Positions 1 to 10,900 of a stretch of 64,000 nt of DNA are shown piece after piece. Source of the DNA: Limnomonas spitsbergensis (Eukaryota; Chlorophyta; Chlorophyceae; Chlamydomonadales); the NCBI GenBank assembly GCA_037349105.1, contig JAYJMM010000105.1, positions 992,001-1,056,000 on the forward strand, written 5' to 3'. Below the pieces are notes generated by a model. The model was given only the letters and a program-made list of their open reading frames with translations, did no database searches and was not told the DNA's origin. Made by a program: the position numbers and the translations under genes. Numbering within the stretch: the stretch's first letter is position 1; each line of letters opens with the position of its first letter.

Positions 1-90
1 TAGTCCACGGTCGTATATCCCTACCTCCCCAGATGACCCTGGATAGAAGGGAGACGTAGGTACCGATATGGATGAAGAGTAGAAGACCTT

Positions 91-1420
91 TTGCGTCAGG
101 GTTATGCCCAAGGCCCATGGTTTGCGCTTGTGGACAACACGCAAAATCTCATCAATCGTGACGGACTTTGGTGGCAAAAACATCAGCTCATGGTCCCAGA
201 TCATGAAGAGATCAGGCAAGTAAATCTATACGGGTTACATGATGCACCATTCAGTGGTCATGGTGGGTCCTTAGTAACTTAAAGGCTGTCACCTCTCATT
301 TCTGATGGCCTAAGGTTCGGCCTTACTTATATGGAAAATTATGTGCGCACTTGTTCTAGCTGCCAACGCAATTTAAGCTCCAATCGGCTTCCCAGTGGGC
401 TTTTGCAACCCTTACCCATTCCATCTGAACGATGGGAATCGGTGGGCATGACTAAATCGTACAGCTGCCAGCCTGCCACGCACAAAGAAGGGCTTTGATT
501 CAATTTTTGTTTTTGTTGACTTCCAAAAATTGTTCATCACGCTCCCACAAAGACTGATGTCGATAGCATGGGCACAGCTCAGTCAGCTGTTTGTTATTTA
601 TGTATGGAATATGATTATGTATGGAAACATCATGGCCTCCCTGCTCATATCGTCTCTGATCGTGGATTGATCTTCACGGGTAAATTCTTTACTGAGTTAC
701 TGCGGCTGATTGGCACGAAACATGATCGGACTACTGCGTTTCACCGTCAAAGTGATGGGCAAACTGAACTAGTAACTCGGGTTTTGAATTATATGCTCCG
801 CCGCTATGTATATAACCCATGACCAGTGGGATACATGCCTTGCCACTGCTGAGTTCGCCATAAACAATGCGTACCATTATTCCATTGGAACTTCCCCATT
901 TCGGTTAAATACTGGCCGTGATCCCCGATTACCGTTGTCCATTCCAAGTACTCCCTTTAAGGTTCCCAAAGCTGCAGCATAGCTAGGCGGATCAAATGGC
1001 TGAAGGCCTGTCCAGTGCTAAATAATTTCTCTTGGCTGCTCAGCAGCGTCAAAAGATTTATTTTGACAGACACCATCGGGAGGTTTATTTCGTGGTTGGG
1101 GACTAAGTTCCTCTGTCCACTAAGGATATTAACAAGAAGCGCACTGCGCTAGGGCGTAGCACTCCAAAACCTTTCCCAAATGGATTGGGCTCCATTATCT
1201 TATTGTCTCCAGTAATTGCAAAAATACCTGGAACGGATCTGGCGTATAAATTGGATATGCCTGACTCTGTGCGAGTTCATCCTGTTTTTCACGTCTCGGA
1301 ATTGAAATTATACCGAGCTGATGGACGGGTGCAACCGGGACCTATCGTGGTAGATGACGATCCTAGTTCTTTCATCGCTCAACGCGTCCTTGATCACAGA
1401 CCTGGATTGCGAAAATGTCG
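91..1420 (+). mobile_element. Decayed Ty3/gypsy retrotransposon pol (integrase and C-terminal region)
   Basis: Fragments in shifting frames follow the order of a Ty3/gypsy integrase. At 91-282 there is an H2C2-type zinc-binding stretch (GLWW, VPD, LHDAPFSGH). At 330-470 comes a C-x2-C motif (CSSC). At 568-822 lies the integrase core (VSDRG, FHRQSDGQTE), followed near 830-930 by a frame-shifted AEFAINN-like block. At 1185-1400 is the typical post-core region (YKLDMPDS, RVHPVFHVSELK). Stops and frameshifts separate all blocks, so this is a dead copy. The 5' part (gag, protease, reverse transcriptase) lies outside the window or is gone. I could not identify a clear LTR downstream. Family assignment rests on motif recognition only. 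Confidence 0.85.
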
Positions 1421-2095
1421 TGAATTTCTGGTCCCCTTCACTTTTGGCATAGAGGTCATGTCTAGACTTTTGTGCAGGCCTCATGTTTTGCACCGGCCTA
1501 CTTCTCTGCGTGTTGTATGCCCTTATTTTTTGTTCACTTCTGAGGGGGCGATGTTGCATTTTTTCTGGAATGGTTCTTGGAGGTGTGAAGTGCTTTCGCT
1601 CAGGAATGAGGAGTGTCAATGTGAACATTTGCTCTTTATCAAACTCAATATTTGTTATTTCATGTTAGCGTATTGTCGTTTGGGGAAGAGGACCAAGATG
1701 GCATTTCAGCAACATTTAAATTACATTTATCTGCATCCCTGTTGCCAATTAAGGGAGTGGGCGGAGTGGATTGCCCACTCAGGCGATGCATGTCAGTGGC
1801 CTACCGGCCGCCCTTAGGGCTACCTGCCTGCGGCCTATGATAGAAGCGTGTCTCTTCAAAGCTCTCCTAGCACGTATCTCATGATGCACGAGACGGAGAC
1901 TGGAGGGGACCGGGGGTCAGGAACGGTCGGCGGGCATCATCTTGCTTGTTACAAAGAAAGGAAGAAAGGGTTAGAGTTAAGGAAACAGCACGGCCTGGGC
2001 CGAAGCCACATCCGCGCTGTTACCGTGAGAAAAAAGACTCGTCGTAATTGATTACGGCGGCTTGCGGTTATGATTTGTTTTCTCACCGGTTTTGG
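1421..2095. other. Non-coding stretch after the retrotransposon
   Basis: No convincing gene. Several short overlapping ORFs exist on both strands but none has recognisable content or coding character. The stretch may include the 3' LTR of the adjacent element, but I see no second LTR copy to confirm this. Confidence 0.4.
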
Positions 2096-2097
2096 CA

Positions 2098-2525
2098 TGG
2101 CCAATACCGGCATACCGACATACCGGCATACCGGCATACATCCAGAAAAGAGGGGGAGGCAGTGCTTAATACCGGCAGATCGGCAGACCGGCAGACCGGC
2201 AGACATCCAGAAGGGGATTCCAGAGCTTAATACCGGCATACCAACACCGGCATACATCCAGAAGGAGGCGTCCAGAGCTTAATACCGGCATACCGGCACA
2301 CATCCAAAGGGGGGGTCCATAGCTCAATACCGACATACCGGCATACTGACACACATCCAGAAGGGGGGTTCCAGAGCTCAACACCGACATACGGGCATAC
2401 CGGCATACATCCAGAATGGGGGGAATCCAGAGCTCAATACCGGCATACCGACATACCGGCATACTGGCATACATCCAGAGGGGGGTTCCAGAGCTTAATA
2501 CCGACATACCGACATACCGGCATAC
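2098..2525 (+). repeat. Variable tandem array of CATCCAGAAGGGG / TACCGGCA units
   Basis: About eight units of 47-66 bp. Each has a CATCCAGAAGGGGG-like block, an AGCTCAATA-like block and a variable number of 9-10-bp TACCGGCA steps. The blocks start near 2136, 2202, 2252, 2299, 2351, 2404, 2470 and 2521. Unit length varies mostly through the number of TACCGGCA steps. The reverse complement of a unit resembles the unit of the 2750-6236 satellite, so the two arrays are related but in opposite orientation. Confidence 0.85.
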
Positions 2526-2750
2526 ATCCAGAAGGATTAGGGGTTAAGGTTTAGGAGGTTAGGGGTTAGCGGTTAAGGGTTTGGGGTTAGGGATTAGGGG
2601 TTAGGGATTAGGGGTTGGGAATTTGGGGTTGAGGGTTGGGGTTAGGGCTAGGGGTTAGGGATTAGGGGTTAGGGGTTGGGGGATAGGGGTTAGGAGTTAG
2701 GGGTTCGGTGTTAGGGGTAATGGATTAAGGGGATAGGGATTAGGGGTATG
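2526..2750 (+). repeat. Degenerate telomere-like block (GGGGTTA/GGGATTA)
   Basis: About 220 bp made almost entirely of imperfect TTAGGGG-like heptamers, with variants such as GGGTTTG and GGGATTA. It resembles a decayed interstitial telomeric sequence, sitting exactly between the two oppositely oriented arrays. It is not a clean TTTAGGG array, so a functional telomere is not implied. Confidence 0.75.
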
Positions 2751-5700
2751 CCGATAAATGCCCCCCATGGGGTCCTTCTGGAGGGTGTATGCCGGTGTGC
2801 CGGTATGCCAGTATGCCGGTTAATGGCCTCCAGGGGGTCCTTCTGGAGGGTGTGGGCCGGTATGACGGTATGACGGTATGACGGTATGACAGTAAATGGC
2901 CTCCAGGGGGTCCTTCTGGAGGGTGTGGGCTGGTATGACGGTATGACAGTATGCCGGTAAATGGCCTCCAGGGGGTCCTTCTTGAGGGTGTGGGCTGGTA
3001 TGACGGTATGACAGTATGCCGGTAAATGGCCTCCAGGGGGTCCTTCTGGAGGGTGTGGGCTGGTATGCTGGTATGCCAGTATGCCGGTAAATGGCCTCTA
3101 GGGGGTCCTTCTGGAGGGTGTAGGCTGGTATGCTGGTATGCCAGTATGCCGGTAAATGGCCTCCAGGGGGTCCTTCTGGAGGGTGTGGGCTGGTATGCTG
3201 GTATGCCAGTATGCCGGTAAATGGCCTCCAGGGGGTCCTTCTGGAAGGTGTGGGCAGGTATGATGGTATGCCAGTATGCCGGTAAATGGCCTTCAGGGAG
3301 TACATCTTTAGGGTGTAGGCTGGTATGCTGGTATGCCAGTATGCCGGTAAATGGCCTGCAGGGGGTCCTTCTGGAGGGTGTGGGCTGGTATGCTGGTATG
3401 CCAGTATGACGGTAAATGGCCTCCAGGGGGTCCTTCTGGAGGGTGTGGGCTGGTATGCTGGTATGCCAGTATGCCGGTAAATGGCCTCCAGGGGGTCCTT
3501 CTGGAGGGTGTAGCCTGGTATGCTGGTATGCCAGTATGCCGGTGAATGGCCTCCAGGGGGTCCTTCTGGAGGGTGTGGGCTGGTATGACGGTATGCCAGT
3601 ATGCCGGTAAATGGCCTCCAGGGGGTCCTTCTGGAGGGTGTGGGCTGGTATGACGGTATGACAGTATGCCGGTAAATGGCCTCCAGGGGGTCCTTCTGGA
3701 GGGTGTAGGCTGGTATGCTGGTATGCCAGTATGCCGGTAAATGGCCTCCAGGGGGTCCTTCTGGAGGGTGCAGGCTGGTATGCTGGTATGCCACTCAGTA
3801 TGCCGGTAAATGGCCTCCAGGGGGTCCTTCTGGAGGGTGTAGGCTGGTATGCTGGTATGCCAGTATGACGATAAATGGCCTCCAGGGGGTCCTTCTGGAG
3901 GGTGTATGCTGGTATGCTGGTATGCCAGTATGCCGGTAAATGGCCTCTAGGGGGTCCTTCTGGAGGGTGCAGGCTGGTATGCTGGTATGCCACTCAGTAT
4001 GGCGGTAAATGGCCTCCATGGGGTTTTGGAGGGTGTAGGCTGGTATGACGGTATGACAGTATGCCGGTAAATGGCCTCCAGGGGGTCCTTCTGGAGGGTG
4101 TGGGCTGTTATGACGGTATAACGGTATGACGGTAAATGGCATCCAGGGGGTCCTTCTGGAGGGTGTATGCCGGTGTGCCGGTATGCCAGTATGCCGGTGA
4201 ATGGCCTCCAGGGGGTCTTTCTGGAGGGTGTGGGCCGGTATGCCAGTATGCCGGTAAATGGCCTCCAGGGGGTCCTTCTGGAGGGTGTGGGATGGTATGC
4301 TGGTATGCCAGTATGCCGGTAAATGGCCTCTAGGGGGTCCTTCTGGAGGGTGTAGGCTGGTATGCTGGTATGCCAGTATGCCGGTAAATGGCCTCCAGGG
4401 GGTCCTTCTGGAGGGTGTAGGCTGGTATGCTGGTATGCCAGTATGCCGGTAAATGGCCTCCAGGGGGTCCTTCTGGAGGGTGTGGGCTGGTATGACGGTA
4501 TGACGGTATGACGGTAAATGGCCTCTAGGGGGTCCTTCTGGAGGGTGTGGGCTGGTATGACGGTATGACAGTATGCCGGTAAATGGCCTCCAGGGGGTCC
4601 TTCTGGAGGGTGTGGGCTGGTATGCTGGTATGCCAGTATGACGATAAATGTCCACCATGGGGTCCTTCTGGAGGGTGTATGCCGGTGTGCCGGTATGCCA
4701 GTATGCCGGTGAATGGCCTCCAGGGGGTCTTTCTGGAGGGTGTGGGCCGGTATGCAAGTAGGCCGGTAAATGGCCTCCAGGGGGTCCTTCTGGAGGGTGT
4801 GGGCTGGTATGCTGGTATGCCAGTATGCCGGTAAATGGCCTCCAGGGGGTCCTTCTGGAGGGTGTAGGCTGGTATGCTGGTATGCCAGTATGCCGGTAAA
4901 TGGCCTCCAGGGGGTCCTTCTGGAGGGTGTAGGCTGGTATGCTGTTATGCCAGTATGCCGGTAAATGGCCTCCAGGGGGTCCTTCTGGAGGGTGTGGGCT
5001 GGTATGACGGTATGACGGTATGACGGTAAATGGCCTCCAGGGGGTCCTTCTGGAGGGTGTGGGCTGGTATGACGGTATGACGGTATGACGGTAAATGGCC
5101 TCCAGGGGGTCCTTCTGGAGGGTGTGGGCTGGTATGCTGGTATGCCACTCAGTATGACGTTAAATGGCCTCCAGGGGGTTCTTCTGGAGGGTGTAGGCTG
5201 GTATGCTGGTATGCCAGTATGCCGGTAAATGGCCTCCAGGGGGTCCTTCTGGAGGGTGTGGGCTGGTATGACGGTATGACGGTAAATGGCCTCCAGGGGG
5301 TCCTTCTGGAGGGTGTAGGCTGGTATGCTGGTATGACAGTATGCCGGTAAATGGCCTCCAGGGGGTCCTTCTGGAGGGTGTGGGCTGGTATGCTGGTATG
5401 CCAGTATGACGATAAATGTCCACCATGGGGTCCTTCTGGAGGGTGTATGCCGGTGTGCCGGTATGCCAGTATGCCGGTGAATGGCCTCCAGGGGGTCTTT
5501 CTGGAGGGTGTGGGCCGGTATGCAAGTATGCCGGTAAATGGCCTCCAGGGGGTCCTTCTGGAGGGTGTGGGCTGGTATGCTGGTATGCCAGTATGCCGGT
5601 AAATGGCCTCCAGGGGGTCCTTCTGGAGGGTGTAGGCTGGTATGCTGGTATGCCAGTATGCCGGTAAATGGCCTCCAGGGGGTCCTTCTGGAGGGTGTAG

Positions 5701-6236
5701 GCTGGTATGCTGTTATGCCAGTATGCCGGTAAATGGCCTCCAGGGGGTCCTTCTGGAGGGTGTGGGCTGGTATGACGGTATGACGGTATGACGGTAAATG
5801 GCCTCCAGGGGGTCCTTCTGGAGGGTGTGGGCTGGTATGACGGTATGACGGTATGACGGTAAATGGCCTCCAGGGGGTCCTTCTGGAGGGTGTGGGCTGG
5901 TATGCTGGTATGCCACTCAGTATGACGTTAAATGGCCTCCAGGGGGTTCTTCTGGAGGGTGTAGGCTGGTATGCTGGTATGCCAGTATGCCGGTAAATGG
6001 CCTCCAGGGGGTCCTTCTGGAGGGTGTGGGCTGGTATGACGGTATGACGGTAAATGGCCTCCAGGGGGTCCTTCTGGAGGGTGTAGGCTGGTATGCTGGT
6101 ATGCCAGTATGCCGGTAAATGGCCTCCAGGGGGTCCTTCTGGAGGGTGTGGGCTGGTATGACGGTATGACGGTATGACGGTAAATGGCCTCCAGGGGGTC
6201 CTTCTGGAGGGTGTGTGCTGGTGCGCCGGTATGCCG
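2750..6236 (-). repeat. 65-bp satellite array, about 50 units
   Basis: The unit, read on the plus strand, starts ATGGCCTCCAGGGGGTCC, continues with TTCTGGAGGGTGTGGGCTGG and ends in a tail of TATGCCGGTATG-like steps. It contains a 7-bp inverted repeat, CCTCCAG/CTGGAGG, around a 9-nt loop. Variants differ mainly in the tail (GCTGG, GACGG, GCCAG steps). The minus-strand consensus lacks any stop trinucleotide in all three frames, and 65 is not a multiple of three, so long artefactual ORFs run through the array; the longest (3947-6370) is 807 codons with a 65-residue period. The array ends abruptly near 6236. Confidence 0.95.
4560..6110. repeat. Two copies of a ~768-bp higher-order repeat inside the satellite
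   Basis: Diagnostic variant units recur at a constant offset of 768 bp. Examples are the CCACCATGGGG unit (near 4650 and 5418), the CTTTCTGG unit with GCAAGTA (near 4730 and 5498), the CTGTTATG variant (near 4941 and 5709) and the CCACTCAGTATGACG variant (near 5145 and 5913). The copies are nearly identical over most of their length, so this duplication is younger than the array. A shorter third relative begins near 4163. Confidence 0.85.
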
Positions 6237-6239
6237 TTA

Positions 6240-7999
6240 GGGGGTAATATCTGCATAACACTGCCATTTCTCCTTTGGACAAGCATCATGTCGGGTTGCA
6301 GCTTCTTTTTCTCTCCGGGCTTCGAATTGAGCCCCAGTAGCATGTCCTTCGGGACCCTGTTACACGGCATTACAGGTGCGTCTGCCTTAACACATTTGTG
6401 TGCTGACCTAAGGTCACCAGGCTAGGAAATATCAGTCTAGATGTGAATGTACTGTTGGTGAAAGAGTTCAAACTAATCACTAAAAATGCAAAGCACTGTT
6501 GAAAAGTTAAGTTCTTTATTTATTTTATTTACCGCTGTTGGGAACCAGATATGAACGATTTGCACATGCCTTGGGGCCCCGGGATCCATAGAATCCATTC
6601 TACTAGACATCATTACTAGAATTATACCATGAGGGGTCCTATGATGATGATCAGATCACAATGCAAACGACAGTGCACTGACTGCTAGTTGGCGCCAGGG
6701 TTGGTGCGGACTACACCTGGAATACTGCTTCGGCGTATTGCCGTGTGTACTGCAATGGACAAGTTAATATGTGCATTGCCGGTACTGCTATACATGTTGA
6801 ATGGAAATGTGCATGGGTCAGGGAGGGCGGGCATCAGTGCACGTTGCCATCAGTGCAGTGCCTATGTGAATATAACTTGATTGAATGCATGCACATGGAC
6901 TGGGTCACCAATCTCTTACGATATATTACGATTTGCAGCAAACACACACTTGACCAATAGTGCTACCGTTATGACACTGAAAGGGGATGGTGACTTTATT
7001 TCCTCAAAAAGTGAGACGGTGGTACCGTGTTATAATTGATGGTACTGTATGGCTTCCCGTACGGTACAGCACTTCCTGCCCAACGGTTATAGAGCTGCGC
7101 ATTTGTGAAAGAAAATAGACAGGAGTGCATATCAGTATGCTACGTGTTAAGCCAGCCTGGATACATGTGCATCTCATACAAGTTGACGAACCTAGACGTT
7201 GGAAACATGCGCCAGGGTGAGCCTGAGCGCCAGATTAGCTAACCACTGCTTGTGCCTAACATTTGGAATTTCCACTTTTTTTCATGTTGTGGCTTAAAAC
7301 CCAATTTGTGCTACTCTCTCAACTCTTGGATAGCCAAGGAGCACGAAACTTTCTTTCCTTCTGAGTTTCTGGGCTGCCCCCATGAGACATTAAGCCTCCT
7401 TATCAGCCTGTCTGGATTTGGCTGCTGATAATTGTGAAGTGCCGCGCATGACATGAGCTTCTAGTGGCATAAAATGAACTTTGTAAGTGATTTTGGATTG
7501 GATCAGCAAAGGTGATGATCAGTGAGTGTCATGACTCACAGCAGATTCGTCATAAAGGACAGCTTATCAATCACACAAATGCTGTAATTAAATACATTTG
7601 TTTTTGTCAGCAGATTCTGAGCATGTCGAAGATGAACACAGCTCAGCACAGACCAGTAGTGTCAGAAGCTTGCATATTCTCAGAGTACCTTATAGGTTGC
7701 TAGAAAAAACACCGGTTTACAAACCATGACCTGGTGTCTCCTTGTTAGCAGACACATTTGCGGCTTCAGACACATACAAGGCAAGTACCTAGGTCCTACT
7801 CTTATAGGAATCGACACTGCTTAATCTCAGTATCAACAGGAAAACATGGCCATATTCAAGGTTCCAGAAAGCAGAAGTGTTCTGATAAACAAAGAAATAA
7901 ATGAATACCGGTAGTGAAGTCCATCAAATGCATTGCAGTACACAGCACAGACAAATAGTATCACCGTAACCCTGCCCATGCTCTGCCTAGCATCCCATA
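6240..7999. other. Intergenic, no gene seen
   Basis: About 1.75 kb of moderately AT-rich sequence between the satellite and the 3' end of the large minus-strand gene. No long ORF or recognisable motif. The part nearest 8000 is probably the 3' untranslated region of that gene. A TACCGGTA palindrome lies at 7906. Confidence 0.5.
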
Positions 8000-10900
8000 T
8001 CACTTCATCTGGCTGATGTCAAACCTGACAGGCTCTGGCAGGTTCACATAGGTCACAGATTCGACGTCCCTGCCGCTGCTGCCCGCACCCCTACTTGGGG
8101 GCGGGGCTGGCCGAGCAAGCTCGAACCGAACCAGCCTACCGCCCGGGTCCGCTGAGGCTGGTTGCATCTCCCGCAGCTGGTAGGGAGCGGCTGCCTGCTG
8201 GCCTGGTCCCTCAAGCCTGCTCCTCAGCCCGCTAGGCACAGGCCCCTGCCCAGCCCCACCGTGCAGCTCCCCGTACCGCTCCCCAGTGCCACACCCAGGT
8301 AGACCCACAGGCTGCATGGACCCCAGCACATGCGCGACCTGCGCCTCACCGCGCACAACGGGGAACGGCCTTGGCGGTGCCGCGCCGGCGTCAGTTGTTG
8401 CCGCGCGGTACATGTGTCCGAGAGACGCGATCGTGGCGGCGGCCGCACCTGAGGCTGCGGTCACTGCGTCCAAGCCTATGCCGGGGCCTAGCTGAGTGAG
8501 GGTGCCTGAGGGGCGCCTTTGCGCGGCCATCGGTGCGCCCATCGCGGAGCCCCTTAGCTCCCCTGGGACGTAAGTACTCAGCGGGGCCATTGCGGGCTGA
8601 GGGGGCGGGATGGGCAGTGACACGAGATTGGCTGCGCTGCTGCCCCCCTTGCCAGGGGCCCTGCGCTTGGCCAACGTACTCACTGTCTCATGGTGGAGCC
8701 GGCTGGCAACCCCGCTCATGTTATTGTCACCGAACGGACGTTCCACTGGTTCGGCTGCAGCGCCAGCAGGCGGGTAACGGTCCGGCAGGTCACTTGTCGT
8801 CGGCAATGGCAAAGCTGCTGATGTCTGGCGAGTGGGCTCTGGCGGGGGTAGCGTCCTCACCAGAGGCTCTGGCTCAGATCTGATTGGATCCAGAACACCT
8901 GCGGGAGGAAGCAGTTGGGGCATGCGGACATTCTGTCAGCTTTGGACGACGGAGTATCGCGTGGCTGCGCTGGCCGCCACAGATAGGTGACCTGAACCAT
9001 GGAGAAAGAGGTGCTCAGTGGCTCAAGCCCAGAATTTCCCTTCCAACAACTTTTTGCGGCCAGTGAGTGGGACACCTTGTGGCCAAAGGACTGGCATACG
9101 AGTGCGAGCTCATCTTAATCTCACCGGGCAGATGGACAAAGCCCCCAGGAATGGTCCCAGGCCTATCAGAATGCGAGTCGTCTGTATAAAGTGTCTGCGC
9201 TGCTGTGAGGGGCAGCCTGCCTGCCGGTTGCCTCCTGTCTGGAGACCACTGGTCGCGAGATTCGCGCCCCACAAATTCGGTAGCAGCAAGTGGTGCGGCG
9301 GTGACTGCCATGACAGGCGCCTGCGTGGTTGGGGTGGGCGCAGCGGCAGCGTTCAGCAGCAGCAGGGACAGGAGCAGCATTTAGCAGCAGGAGCAGGAGC
9401 AGCCGCCGCCAAACACATACTGTACTATCAGGCGTGCCAGGTCCTGGTACGAGCTGTGGGTCGCAGCTCTACTGCTGCAACGTCAATCAATCCATGCCTA
9501 TGCAAAACAGCAATACTGATAACCATAAGGGGCGCTACGCGTGCAATATCTCGTTGTGCAGGTTGCCCTAGACAGTGTGTGCCACCGTGCCTTGTCCTTC
9601 AACCATCCGGTGCACCTCCTCATACAAGCAGTGTGCGTGCACCCTACGGACCGCAAACACTCAGGAACACCGAACACTCCTCCGGCAGCCCCAGCACACC
9701 CACCTGCCCCTCGGTTCCGGAGCCGTCAATCCTTCTCCTCGCCATACTCTGCCACTGCTGCTCCTGTGGCATGAAGGACAGCCTAGCGCTGTCCCCAGCT
9801 GCAGCCCGCCTGGGCGACGTCTGCACACCCTGCTGCTGCTGTTGGCCATGTGGGCGCCAGCTGTCCGTCTCCAGCTGCAGCTCCAGGTGTATGGTGCGTT
9901 TCCTGCTGGCCTCCTGCTCCTCCGCCAGTTGTGCAGAGGAGCGGCGAGGTAGGCTCAAGGACCTGGCCGTGTCACGGATGCCCGTGGCCAGCCGCTGCAC
10001 AGCGACCGCCAGTTCGTTGGAGCGGCCCAACAGGGAGTCTTGACCCCCGGGGTCTCGGCGGGCACCTTCATAAATATAAACGGCAAATGAGGAGCACCCG
10101 GTGTGAGGTTGTCTGCCCTGTATGCTTGGTGAGCGTGTAAGGATAGGGTTGCAAGAGGTGAAGGTGACTGCTGGTGCTCGGCACGCAGAGAGCTAGGATT
10201 AATGAGGCGTTCAACGTGCCCTGATCTAGGCCTGAGAAGGCGGATGCGGCATTAATGGCCAGGCCATGTGTGTTCTGTGTCTTTCCTGTGGCACTTGGCC
10301 TCCGTTAGACGGCCTGCCAGGTACCAGCTCCCAAAACTCGTCGGCACACAGCATGCAAGCTTTCAATGCTTGGTCGCCACAGGGAGAAAACACCAGCTGC
10401 TGAGGGGTGAAGTGGGGAGGGGGTCACAGCTACCGCAAGTGGTACATCATGCATTCACGTATATACAGATATAATGCACCGGTGTGCGTGTGGTGAATAT
10501 CTATCCTGTTCTACATGGAGATCAACCCAGGTGGCCTCCATGCGTCAGCCTACATGTCCACACCTTCCGCCTGCTTTGATGTTCCGGCGTACGTCCAATT
10601 CGGCCGGCCCTCCCCTGGACGTGCCTGGGTCGGCCTCCCCTGCCTGCCTGCAGCATCAGCTGTCGCCGCCCTCCTTTTTGCAGCAGGGCCGTTGCCGCCG
10701 CCATGAACGTGCTGCTGCTGTTGCTGCCGTGCGTTGGTGGCCTGCTGCCTCTGTGCAGGCGGCGAGGGCAGGCGCGGCGGCGGGCACCAATTGGGCGCTC
10801 CCCCCTCCTGCACCCCTGTCGCCATGACAGTGTGGACGTGTGGTATGAAGGTGGGCCCGGACCAGGGCGCCTGCTGCCCGGTTCTCTGAGCGGGCTGTGT

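Noticed and set aside
2098..6236. CRISPR array
   Set aside because: Units are contiguous variants without unique spacers, and the context is a eukaryotic nuclear genome.
3947..6370. 807-codon minus-strand ORF as a giant repetitive protein gene
   Set aside because: It runs through the 65-bp satellite; overlapping ORFs in other frames show the same cyclic content because the unit has no minus-strand stops. No coding evidence beyond openness.
8932..9703. An additional exon between exons 23 and 24 of the coiled-coil gene (for example 9015-9380 minus)
   Set aside because: Exons 23 and 24 already join in phase; the intervening frame lacks a convincing acceptor and donor pair that keeps phase.
9018..10043. 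341-codon plus-strand ORF
   Set aside because: It is antisense to exon 23 of the coiled-coil gene and neighbouring introns; high GC favours such open antisense frames, and its product has no domain.
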